Shown: one piece after another, positions 35,913 through 46,479 of the stretch
How positions within the stretch are numbered: position 1 is the stretch's first letter
How the letters are laid out: every line of letters begins with the position of its first letter
From: Aphrophora alni
Taxonomy: Eukaryota > Arthropoda > Insecta > Hemiptera > Aphrophoridae
NCBI GenBank assembly: GCA_963513935.1
Contig: OY740768.1
Span: 64,460,786 to 64,524,785 of the forward strand
Length of the DNA stretch: 64,000 nucleotides
Reading direction: 5' to 3'
The notes under the pieces: model-generated
What the model was told of the DNA's origin: nothing
Database searches by the model: none
Seen by the model: only the letters and a program-made list of their open reading frames with translations
Translations under genes and position numbers: made by a program

Positions 35913-36535
35913 TTAACAATTTAACAAATTTAAACAAAAATAAAGCATGCCTAATTGACATGCTTGGTGCAAATTTGTTTGAAATCGATCGAATATTTTT
36001 CTCTCTAGCTTTTTATACATACAGACAGACATTTTGTAAAAACCACTTTTTTGGACTCAGGGGGTCCCAAAACGGGTATATCCACAAAAATCTCATCATC
36101 GATTTTTTTGCGATCACTATACTTTCTCTAGTATAGTGTGAAAGTAAAATGGTAACTAGTTAAAATATAGTTTTATTTATAAACTTGAAAAAATAAATAC
36201 CGTAGCATACTTGTTTGGAGAAATAAATGTAACTATTTTCGTCTTCTGATTAATAATGTGTAACATATTTTAACATTCTGTTAACTATATTATGAAAACG
36301 AGGACAACGAATGGCTGAACGGGAGTTGTACCGCGAACAGAGGATTATGTACCCTCTAGTTATATTTAAAATAAATAGTTACTTCATTAGTATTTGACAA
36401 ACAATAGTATTAATGAAAAAAAGTAAGTGATATGAGAAAATTTTTAAATCAAATTTTTTTTGTATTAAAACTATACAATATTGTTATGTGACGCAAAATT
36501 TTACTCAAATAATGTTTCAGACAAAGTAATGTCAA
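35913..36535 (+). other. Intronic sequence, no gene seen
   Basis: AT-rich with no recognisable gene or element. Confidence 0.5.
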
Positions 36536-36539
36536 AATT

Positions 36540-36960
36540 AAGTTTATTGGAGAGCATAAGGTCTTCAAAAGGTTCTATTTAAATAATAGCAGGTCTTCAA
36601 AAGGTCTCTAAAACACGATGACTTATACCATGGTGATAACAGGCGTCAGAAAATAGAAATTAACAGGAACAGGCGTCAACTAAACTCTTTAAAAGGTGAC
36701 TTTTGTAACTGATCGTATAAGACTTCAATAGGTGGCATTTGTAACTGATCGTATATAAGCCTTCAAAATATCGTCTCCCGTACATTTCACACCAGGCACT
36801 CTAGGCATCCAAAAGGTTCGTCGACGTTTTCGCTTTATACAGAGGGCACAAAAGGTCGTTTTAGTGTATGAAAACAGACCTTTTGAATGCCTGAGTTCAA
36901 GCACTCCAGGCCTCCAATAGGTCGTCGCCCGTACCATTAGGCACTCGAAAGGTCTTATAC
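36540..36960 (-). repeat. Degenerate minisatellite, inverted relative to 14.8-15.1 kb
   Basis: AGGCACTCGAAAGGTC (36932-36947), AGGCATCCAAAAGGT and repeated CTTCAAAAGGT units are reverse forms of the GACCTTTYSAGTGCCTGG core. One unit (about 36878-36896, GACCTTTTGAATGCCTGAG) is in the opposite direction, so the array contains internal inversions. It borders a (TA)n tract at its right edge, the mirror image of the 14.7-15.1 kb arrangement. Confidence 0.7.
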
Positions 36961-36965
36961 ATAAA

Positions 36966-36968
<3 letters not shown>

Positions 36969-36995
<27 letters not shown>
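36969..36995. repeat. (TA)n microsatellite
   Basis: About 13 TA units bordering the inverted minisatellite. Confidence 0.95.
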
Positions 36996-37000
<5 letters not shown>

Positions 37001-38446
37001 TTTAATATTTGTATGAATTATGTTATATTATGACTTAGAATAGTTTTCCAGCCAAAATCGACATGACATAGTTTTAAGAATTAGTTCTGTCTTTATACAG
37101 CGGCCAATAACCAGTCAACTGTCAAACCAGTCTTCAGTTATTGACCTCGGTAGGCTTATCTTTTTAGCTGATAGTACATTGAAGGCAAATATCATTCTTC
37201 AATATCTACTACAAAACTATGTTAATGTTAGATTTAAGTCTAATTTAATTTAAGACAAACCGTGTTATTAGAAACTTACTCAATTAATTGACGCTACATT
37301 TTACATCACTCTTGTAGCAAACTAAGCCTATAGGCTAGTTAACATCAGGAAATAATCCCTATTAGTTGCCGTAACTTACAACCAAACGCAGTGGCTCACA
37401 CATCGATTGGATGTTGATGAAATTTAACCGAAACTTTTTTCTCCACAGACGGTCACAGAAACCCCTCACTCCATTTCTTAATATATTAAATTCTTATTTT
37501 CTAAATTAATTTACATTAAAATTTTTTTTGAATATTTTACTTCAAAATAATTAACTTTCTGCTTAAGCCTAATCAACACCCCCCCCCCACGACATTTACC
37601 CTAATAATTTAACTTTTTATTTTTTGTTATAAAGTAACTTTCCCTAAATTAAACACCCTTTTCGGGGCTTCCTTCGGTTCAAAATTTGTAACCCCCCCCC
37701 CCCAACTATTGCCTTTACTCTCCTCCAATATTAATGGGATTTACTTTACCCTTCTCAAAACGACTAGGTTTATTTAGTTTTGACCTTCGTTATCACCCAG
37801 ATTTCTCCATGTCCCTTTAGTTTTCCGATATACTCGTAAATATTCAAAAAATTGTTTATTGTTCCACAATTACCCAATAATAATAAATTCATTATTTCAA
37901 TGATCACACGGTCCCATACTACCCCGGACGGGTACTCTCATTCAATTACCATCCTGTCCTGGGGGATAGTCATATCTGTAGATTAGCCAAATTTCAGAGT
38001 ACACAAGACCTTCCAGGCCCGATCTCAATACGTTTCTAGGGGTTTTTCAGCCTCACAGTCCCTGGGCTCAAAGCCCTTATTAAAGATAACCGTCACTCCT
38101 GGTTTCCAGTTGCACATGTCATACTCATTATTGGTACGAACAACGTTTTGAGACACAGTTTTGATTTTTATATTTAAATATATATATATATATGTTATGT
38201 ATATTTTACTACTTTACCTAAAGTAAAAATCCAAAATTAAAAGAACATTGAGTATGAAATTTTTTAAATTTTTAAATGAGTGGTACCGTAGCTTGGTAGC
38301 TCATATTTTAGCTTAGTGCTTTAGGGTTAAATATGGAAAGTACAACCTACTCTTCAGTCCAAATAACTATTTTTGTGTCATGGACATACGAGTATGTATA
38401 ACTAATTATAATTAATGGACTTTGTATATATTTACTTTTGTTACAG
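36996..38446 (+). other. End of the 26 kb intron, no gene seen
   Basis: C-runs at 37580-37589 and 37691-37703, a GC-richer patch at 37910-38140 and a short TA tract at about 38176-38192. I could not assign any of it to a family. It ends in acceptor TTTACTTTTGTTACAG. Confidence 0.5.
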
Positions 38447-38632
38447 GATGAAGCACCTTCTGTGTCCTACCTAGATGCTCTTAAAGACCATGAGGATGCA
38501 AAGAATGGTGCAGAGATGTATGAGGTTTTATTACAACAATTAGCTGAATGCCGAGAACAGTTTGTTAAATCAGAACAAGATAGAGAACATTGGAAAGAGG
38601 AGTACGAGCTGTTAAAATTAAAATATTCACAG
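38447..38632 (+). CDS. PPP1R21: PPP1R21 orthologue, coiled-coil exon
   Basis: This 186 bp exon of 62 codons, in phase 0 at both ends, lies between TTGTTACAG and GTGATATT. It begins DEAPSVSYLDALKDHEDAKN and contains YEVLLQQLAECREQF and EHWKEEYELLKLKYSQ. The second half is a charged, heptad-like coiled coil, as expected for the middle of PPP1R21, whose long coiled coils form the arms of the dimer in the FERRY complex. Codon use and splice signals are normal. It is isolated by introns of 26 kb and 10 kb, both full of transposons. Confidence 0.9.
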
Positions 38633-39230
38633 GTGATATTACAGTTTTATTTATGACTTAATAATGGTAAATTGTATGATTAATCTTTACAGTCGTTTAT
38701 TCTTCATTGTAACTGTTAGAAAGTTGTAAATAGTCTGTAAATTAATAAGACTGTTATAAATCAATCATTCTCTTCTTACATTGACCCATTTGTAATTATA
38801 AAGTTTTATTTTATATTTTAATCAGAATGAGGAAACTATTAATTTTACCATTTATAATATCAGGTCTAATTTACTTCATTTGCATAATATTATCTACATG
38901 CGAAAAATCATATCTTGAGAATGTGTGAATTTGATTGTTATTTTTTTGTTTTTTCAGTGTGAAAGAACAACCATTTGAATAGGTTTAAATGCTTAACAAA
39001 AGATGAATTTAAAAACACAACATTGTGTGATGGAAGAAAAGAAATTAAATTTCACGATTTCTCATTTTAATTGGATCAAAAACAAAATTATAAAATCATT
39101 TTAATTTCACTTTTTCTGTTTCTTATTTAAGTTCCCAGGTGGAATGTTAAATGCATATATGTAAACCTGCAATGAAACATAAGGATAAATGTGTAAATTT
39201 TTACTTATGTAAATCCTAAACAGGTTCTAG
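38633..39230 (+). other. Intron start, no gene seen
   Basis: AT-rich unique-looking sequence up to the TTAA at 39231 that marks the next transposon. Confidence 0.6.
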
Positions 39231-39529
39231 CTTAACCCTGGAATGGTAAACATTCATATTTTTTTACTATCGGCATTGTTTTTATTGTTATATCTTTGGG
39301 ACTAAGAGGTTTGCAGCTCTGTCCCTCCGCCCCATCCCTTCTCATGCCTACCCAAGGTCAGTGCCACTTCCGATCTGTCAATACCGGTTTCTGCCCTATA
39401 TAGTCGTTGTCGTAAATTTTACGAATGCTTACCAATAACATAACTTTTTAGTGCAGCAGAAGTTTTTGTACGGATTGTGTTCTTATTACTCGTCAAACTG
39501 TGTGTCAGGTTATAGTATTTTCATTCAAA

Positions 39530-40935
39530 ATGACTTTAAGACCGTCCGAAATTGATAAACTAATTGATGATGAGCAGTTAGCCGTTGATAGTGATAGTGA
39601 CATAAGTTTGAGTTGCAGTGAGACAGAATATAATATACAGTACTTTCCTATTCAGGAAGTGACGACTATGAACCATCTACTGATGATATTTCTTCTGATA
39701 AGGAGTTATTGAATAATCGCTGCCCACTACCCTGCCATAAACGTAAAATTCTGCGGATTGGTTTACAAGAAAGTGTTGGTGATGTGTTGAGAGCACTAGA
39801 GTCAAGCCCATCATATCCAAGCACTTCAACGGAAGCATATAGTTCAACAATTCAGCAATCTGATTCACTTCAAAACCACATTCTTCAGAAGCAGGAGACC
39901 AATCAAGGGAGGAGTTACATGTTACACCAGATCTGAATACAGGTACTAAAACACAATTATTCAAACACCCAGAAATATTGAAGTTATAAAAGGAAAAAAT
40001 GGTCATCGTTGGACCAAAAGAGCCAGGAACAAGTTCCCTGAGATCTCGAGCTTCCAACATAGTCCACACTGTATCAAAAGTAAAAGGTATAGCTAAGAAT
40101 GCCTCTAATTCATCAGAAAGTTTTCTGAGTTTCATTACAATTAAAGACCTTGAACTAATTGTTCATTATACTAATACGGAAATCCGTTATAAACAAAGTA
40201 AATATAATGAAATAACGTCAAGTAGAAATTGATATAGTAGAACTAAAAGCTTTTATTGGAATATTGTTGTTCTCTGTGGTACATCAAGATAATCATGTAA
40301 ATAATACAGATTCGTTTGATGTTACTAGTAGTGGTAACATTTACAGATCAGCGTTTAGTGAAAAACAGTTTAACTTTTTGCTGGATTCAATTAGGTTTGA
40401 TGACAAACAAACCCGGCCATTAAGAAGAAAAAATGATAAATTTACTCCCATCAGAGATATCTCGGATAACTTCATCAAACGTTGTTCAGAGAATTATGAA
40501 CCTGGACCATACCTAACTATAGACGAGCAGCTCCTGGGATTTTGTGGAAGATGCCCTTTTAAAATGTATTTGCCCAATAAACCAAATAAATACGGCATCA
40601 AAATAATTCTCTTATGTGATGTAGGATCAAAATATATGCTGAATGCATACCTTGGCAAAGGATCAACAACTAGGAATGAGCCAGCAAGTCTTCGGTATGT
40701 GAGAACACTGTCGACCCCTTATCATGGTTCAAACCGTAATATAACAATGGAAAACTAGTTCACCAGTATTCCAATTGCTCATGAAATGGTGAAAGATAAG
40801 CTTACAGTAATCGGGACCATATGTAAAAATAAAAGAGAACTCCCCCCCAAGTATGACCACTGCCAAGAACAGGGACGTTGGAGACACAAAATACCTTTTT
40901 GATGGGACTGTCACTCTACTTTCTCAGAAGGTCAA
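39530..40935 (+). pseudogene. piggyBac-like transposase, multiply broken
   Basis: The N-terminus (MTLRPSEIDKLIDDEQL, acidic) is followed after a frameshift by SDYEPSTDDISSDKELLNN. Further shifts near 39935 and 40230 lead to the best preserved block at 40264-40755, with SAFSEKQFNFLLDSIRFDD, PGPYLTIDEQLLGFCGRCPF (first catalytic Asp in TIDE), MYLPNKPNKYGIKI and a TMEN-stop-FTSIPIAHEM segment. The stop (TAG, 40756-40758) sits where piggyBac transposases have the W of a DNW/ENWFTS motif next to the second catalytic Asp; here Asp is replaced by Glu. The last recognisable residues (VKPNKVVCLVSTL) end at the foldback MITE. Confidence 0.85.
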
Positions 40936-40962
40936 ACCAAACAAAGTGGTTTGCCTAGTATC

Positions 40963-41314
40963 AACTCTAGGTTTCCATCATCAGGCCGTACAACATAGTC
41001 AAATGACTCATTAGAGGTCGTCACATAACAATAAAACACTAAAAACACAACACAACATAAAACCGTTAACAGCACAAACATAGTTACTTTAGCAAAAATA
41101 TCGCTTGTGATGCCGCTACTGGGCAAATCTAGACTAGATTGAGTGTAGATTTGCTCGGTACTGGTATCACACGCAATATTTTGGTCAAAATAACTATGTT
41201 TGTGCTGTTAACGGTTTTATGTTGTGTTGTGTTTTTAGTGTTTTATTTTTATGTGATGACCTCTAATGAGTGATTTGACTATTTTGTACGGCCTGATGAT
41301 GGAATCCTAGAGTT
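40963..41314. mobile_element. Foldback MITE, 352 bp, inside the piggyBac relic
   Basis: The two arms are about 170 bp each. The left arm begins AACTCTAGGTTTCCATCATC and the right arm ends GATGATGGAATCCTAGAGTT, and the inverted identity runs through the arms (for example AACCGTTAACAGCACAAACA at the left and its complement at the right). They meet at a loop of about 14 bp near 41139. Non-coding. It interrupts the transposase relic, so it inserted later. Confidence 0.88.
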
Positions 41315-41340
41315 TTCAAAACCACGGTAGCCTTTACGAG

Positions 41341-42026
41341 GTGAGTAATTAGACCACAAGACAGTATACTGATTGGTCATGAACCACAAGTTGGAGTCTA
41401 CGGTAAATCAACTAAGGTTCAACTTAGCAACAGTATTTCAAGGAGAAGTGTTTGTGATACTCGAATGTCCACAACTATGGCAAAAATATATGTCAACAAG
41501 CACATAATAGATAGTCAGGCGAACATTAAGGCAGTGAGTTTCAAAATTTTTTATCTTTACTCATGCAGAAGTAGTACCAGGCCTTGGTAAAACTGTCAAC
41601 CTTCAAGAAGATGGATAAAGCCAGAGACTCTTAACAAATGAAGGGAAGTTTAACTGGATAAACCCTATGGGTCATTATTTCATCTCGATCAAAAATTCTC
41701 TAGTTACGTAGTCTCACTGAGCAGATGTAAACTGGACACTGAGCATTAAAGAAACATCTAAACGCTATAGGTTTAATACATGGCTTTTCCTTAGCTCTGA
41801 GTGTCAGTACCGACCATCACAGACACTGAATAAATAGGTATCTTTAATTTCAATAATCTCAGCCTCCATAAGTCATGTTCCTAACCGTTGACTCACTGTT
41901 ATATATTTTACAGATTACCTATTAACATATACACTTCGTATATCATTCTTTGATAACTTTATAGTTCAATTCAACAATATTACCACCTTTCAGATTGTAA
42001 CCATTATATATATATATGAGCATCCT
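41341..42026 (+). other. Intronic sequence, no gene seen
   Basis: Possibly decayed 3' remains of the piggyBac relic; no motif supports this. Confidence 0.4.
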
Positions 42027-42028
42027 TT

Positions 42029-42130
42029 ATACAGGGTGATTCAGAAAGAAACAGAGAAATTTTCAGGATATGTTCTACTAGTGAAAATAAAGACAAAATT
42101 ACATGTAAACATAGGTCCGGAAATGCTTCG

Positions 42131-42162
<32 letters not shown>

Positions 42163-42372
42163 AATACTTAATAAGTTTGGACGTATGAAATATAACTCAA
42201 ATTTTGTATATATATTTGATATAACATCCTTTACCTATGTACAAAAACCAAAACGTCTAATATCAATTATTTTATAAACTGCTTATTTTACAAAATATTT
42301 TAAAGAAACAGAAATTCCTTTTTTAATGAAAAACAAATAAAGTTAGTGGTTTCTTCTGAATCACCCTGTATA
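42029..42372. mobile_element. Mariner-like MITE, about 344 bp
   Basis: TTATACAGGGTGATTCAGAA at the left (from 42027) is matched by TTCTGAATCACCCTGTATAA at the right (to 42373). The ends are flanked by TTA/TAA, consistent with a TA target. The interior is AT-rich, includes a T-run (42130-42158) and codes for nothing. Confidence 0.85.
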
Positions 42373-42373
42373 A

Positions 42374-43365
42374 TAAACTGTACATTGTTAACAGTAACAT
42401 TTAACACTGTACATATGAACTAAAAATTTTCGCAGTTTGTTGCAATATGCAGTTGAAGAATCAAGAGTATGTTTTAAAACTAACTTTGAAACCTTAATTG
42501 TACTTAAAGGAATAGATTTCCAACATGTATAAATATATTGAATATCTCCACACAAGTGGAAAACGGTTTATTTGTTACAGTAGACCTCCGAGTGACATTA
42601 TTATTAAATTTTTGTGGTGTATGATATGTAGTTGTACGATTATGTAAGTTAAACAGGCCATAGTTCATACTGAAATTTGGAGTGTTTTGTTAAATGGATT
42701 TGCTTCATTATGAACTTTTTAAATCTTATTATGCATCCAAGATTTTGTTCTATTAGTACGTTTTGTGTGGTAGTTTACAAATCTTTTAGTGTTGTATGGA
42801 TTGTACTATATGTTAAACATCCTAAACTTTATCCACTTGTAAATACTTCCAAGTTTGTGGTTAAATGTACCTAGTTTTAATTTAAACTATACTTTAATTT
42901 CGTAGTAAAAATAAGGTTATTTTAAAGAGATGGTTTTGTCTGGACCTAACCCAGTCAAAACCCCATTAATTATTTTTGTTGAAGTCTTGTTGACCATCTT
43001 GTGTTCCACGTTGAACAGGGTTTAACTTTTGAAAATAAATAAAATAGTTGAAAAAACTGAATAAAACATATATTTTGAGAATTTTGCTAAAAATTTTGAT
43101 AATATTGATTTTTTAAAATTATTATTATTATTCTTATTTTACTGTATAGTATGTAAAATGTTGTGAACAACATTTAATTATCCGTATAGAAATTTTCAAA
43201 AACACCAACTTTGGGTACAATTTTGATATTTAATACTTGTCATGCAACTTTTTGTGGGATTTTTTTCTATACTATTTAAAACGTTGTGAACGGCAATTCC
43301 AAAACACTCACTTTGGATACAATTTGTATTTTTAATATAAATAATAAAGCTGTCAGTGACCAAGT
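42374..43365 (+). other. Intronic sequence, no gene seen
   Basis: AT-rich; a 65-codon ORF at 42677-42874 has no recognisable domain. Confidence 0.5.
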
Positions 43366-43369
43366 TAAA

Positions 43370-43860
43370 TGTCAGTGGAATGTGTTACTTATTTCTTAGC
43401 ACAGTCATCCAGCATCAAGTAATGCGATAGCCGGATGTCCATTTAATGCCACTGCTACCAATAAGATTTGTTTATTGAAAAGAATGTCCTTGAGTACTCC
43501 ATTTCCCACTGCTCCTCTTAATCCTCTCCTTTGCAGGATTTAAGGTGGTACATAAGAGCAGGACATGTTTCAAAGTCTCCTCTACATTGTGGAATGCCTC
43601 ACAAATAGGAGAGTCACTGAGATTAAGTGGTGTATGTATTATGTTACAATATGCTCAATTCTTGCTTTCATTGTAATTTAGCTGTTGCATGAGACACTCC
43701 TCGGTACATGTCTGGACCACTGCTTATTCGCTCTGTATCTGGTATAACAATCTGCCCTTGACATTATATCTCCACCTATTCATCCACTTCTCTTGGAATA
43801 TTAAGGATGCGGAATTTTTATACCAGGATGAAAGTATTGGGGAGCTTGTGTTGGCCACAT
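43370..43860 (-). mobile_element. LINE relic, C-terminal region
   Basis: Minus-strand conceptual translation with frameshifts gives SDSPICEAFHNVEETLKHVL followed by LLCTTLNPAKERIKRSSGKW. This is the degenerate C-terminal C..C-H-C segment that follows RNase H in Jockey-like LINEs. No intact frame. It resembles the equivalent region of the LINE at 16182-16791 but is far more decayed. Confidence 0.6.
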
Positions 43861-44215
43861 ACCAGACACTAGTTTTAGCTCTCGTTCCTTGACACAATGC
43901 ACAAGTTTATATTTACAATACTTTATTCATTTAATCTTGCACAAAATAAAATTTACAAATTATTTGAGATTTCTTTCTCAACGGAATTTCTATGGGTCAA
44001 GTTTTATTTTAATATCCTTGCTTATTTTTAGTTGGATTATTATATGCATCATGTTTAAAATTAATTACTTACTTCCTTAATGAATTTTTAAATTTAGGGT
44101 ACTTAACATTTCAGTTCAAGCTCATTTTCAATACATACAATATCCAACAAATCTCTTGTTTATGTCTTCCAACAAATTATATCTTGTTTATGTCTCTCTG
44201 CATAAATTATATATG

Positions 44216-46477
44216 CAGTACAACCTCGTTTATCCGGACTAATTGGAACCGGAAGTGATCCGGTTAATCAAAAATCAAGATAATCCGGAATTATAGAAAG
44301 ATAAATAAAACAAAATATAAAATGATAACTTACCATTTATAATTTCCTTTTGGTCATGAAAAAACACAATATTTACAGTCATTCAATTTACACAATACTG
44401 TAAACCACAAAAAACATTTTATTTACACAACTGAAATATTTACACATGCTTTTAATTTACACAGGGTTTAGTTGTTATTTACAAAAACGTCATTTATCTT
44501 CCTCTGTTTTAATTTGGTGTGACGTTTCAATGCGGCACGATCACGTAAACGTTTCACCATCATTAATTCAGCTGGCGTTGTATCCTGCTGTTGCTCCAAA
44601 TACGCCATGATGTTGTCCAGCTGTGTCGTCGCGTCCGCGTGCGTCATCTCCGGCCGTGTGCTGTCTCCCTCTTCCTCGCTTTCGCTGTCGTTTGCTCCTT
44701 GCGTAGATGTACACGCTACAATTATCTCTTCATCTGTCATGACTCCATAACCTCCTTCGTTGTTGTCTGTTAACCAATCATTGACGTCGTTGATATCAAC
44801 ATCGGAACAACCGTCAATTCTTGCAAACATGCCTAACAATTGCTCTGTAGTGACAGTGGTTTCATTTGATTCACTTATTTGTGGAGTGGTAGGGTTCATT
44901 TCTTCAATTATATTGCATATGTTTGGCCACAATTTTTTTCAAGATTTTTGAAGAGCACTTTTTGAAACATGATCCCAAGTGTCTGCAATCATGTAAATCA
45001 TGTCTTTGACATTTAGAGATTTTAACAAATCAATCACGCTTTGTTCGCCTTCTTCTTCAATTAATTTGCTTAAAAGTTCCCTGTGATAAACACGCTTGAT
45101 ACTTTCCAACACACCCTGATCCATAGGTTGCAAAATTGGAGTCACATTTGGGGGGGAGAAATTTAACTTTAATATCCCCACTAATGAGATCTTCTTCTGC
45201 AGGATGAGATGGCGCATTGTCAAGAAACAAAATCGCTTTTTCTGGTAGTTTTTTCTTTGAGAAATTTTTTCACATCTGGGACGAAATTTTCAAAGAACCA
45301 CTTTTTTAAAATAAAGCTGTCCATCCACGCACTTTTTTGATTTAGATAAACCACAGGCAAAGATGTACGATTTACATTTTCAAGTGCTCGAGGATTTTTT
45401 GCTTTGCCAATTATCACTAGAGGAATTTTGTGGTTTCCAGAAGCATTGCTACAAGCCATAACAGTTAGGCGATCCTTGCTCTTTTTGTAGCCCTTGGCTG
45501 CCTCATCAGTTTTACAAGCTAAGGTTTTTCTCGGTAAAATACGGTAAAACAGTCCTGTTTCGTCAGATTTGTAAATCTGGTCAGGAGAAAGTTTTTCAGA
45601 CGAAATAATTCGTTGAAAAGTTTCCTTAAACTTTTCACTTGCCGCCTGATCACTAGACAGGCTTTCACCAGTCACAGATAATTGTCTTATGCCATGACGA
45701 TTTTTGAACCGCTCTAGCTATCCCTTGCCAGCTGTAAAATTTGGATCAGGATTTGGTAATTTTTTGTTTAGGCTTGCCACTTTTTCAGCCAAAATCGGTC
45801 CAGAAATCGAAACACCACATTCTCGCTGAGCACTAAACTACATAAATAATGCCTCGTCCAACGATTCATTTTTTGCATTTTTTATAGTTCCTCTACCCTC
45901 TAAACTGTCTTTAGCGATTATTTTGAAGCAAAAGTCTTCAATATTTTTACGATTTTTTTTCCAATCTGACACAGTTGATGTCCCTATGCCGAGTTCTGCA
46001 GCAAGTTTATTTAAAGATTCGCCCCTGTCTATACAATTTAATGCGTCTAGCTTTTGGGCCATTGTAAACACATTACGTTTTCGTTTCGTCGCCATTTCCA
46101 CGCACAAACGCTAACACACGAATATAATACTTATATTAACCATATCCGATCAAAAATTTAAAGAAACTAAACACTGCACAGCACGATATGGTAATGATGT
46201 ATTCCGGTCGCTAGCACGTGACAGACTACCCGCCGGCGTAGACAATAGACAAAGTCACTGGTCACTGTCGGGGTAAGGTGGTGGTGGCACGGAGGTCATT
46301 GCTCCTCCACTTTCTCTTGCCAGCACATCAACAACCCACCCTACTACCTTAAGGCGACACTATAGTGATCAGGAAATCACGTTTTTATCAACATTAAATT
46401 TTTTATTTTTTGTTCCGGATAGATCTGGAAATCCGGACATCTTGTTGAACGAGGTCCGGATAAACGAGGTAGTACTG
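44216..46477 (-). mobile_element. Tigger (pogo superfamily) transposon, full length
   Basis: The left end is CAGTACAACCTCGTTTATCC and the right end is GGATAAACGAGGTAGTACTG, a near-perfect inverted pair. An inner repeat of CCGGA motifs lies just inside. TA follows the right end and TG (a likely decayed TA) precedes the left. The 2.26 kb length is right for Tigger. The same family appears as a relic at 994-2915. Confidence 0.93.
44468..46107 (-). pseudogene. Tigger-type transposase (CENP-B/Jerky family), three stops and two frameshifts
   Basis: This DDE transposase is of the family that gave rise to CENP-B, JRK and TIGD genes. In order: a psq/CENP-B N-terminal helix-turn-helix (KRKRNVFTMAQKLDALNCID, then ELGIGTSTVSDWKKNRKNI); a CENP-B HTH region ending in LERFKNRHGI; and a DDE domain with YKSDETGLFYRILP (first Asp), ILFLDNAPSHPAEED (second Asp), and PPNVTPILQPMDQGVLESIK leading to the third acidic residue. 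An acidic Ser/Glu-rich tail ends RKINDVF. Stops at 45838-45840, 45718-45720 and 44939-44941 each replace an expected Trp. Single-base shifts lie near 45247 (A-run) and 45150-45156 (G-run) and compensate for each other. Confidence 0.92.
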
Positions 46478-46479
46478 TA

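Larger units (their letters stand above)
39231..41340 (+). mobile_element. piggyBac-like element relic, right end missing
   Basis: TTAA at 39231-39234 followed by CCCTGGAATGG gives a plausible left terminus. The transposase remains run from 39530. The part encoding the last catalytic residues is not visible past the MITE at 40963-41314, and no matching CCAGGGTTAA right end was found, so the element is truncated or very diverged at its 3' side. Confidence 0.75.

Noticed and set aside
15750..38060. GGGACTGTGAG shared between about 15768 and, inverted, about 38056
   Set aside because: Only about 11 bases match and the surrounding sequences diverge at once, so it does not support terminal repeats of one giant element.
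44591..44951. Plus-strand ORFs across the Tigger element
   Set aside because: They are antisense shadows of the transposase C-terminus.
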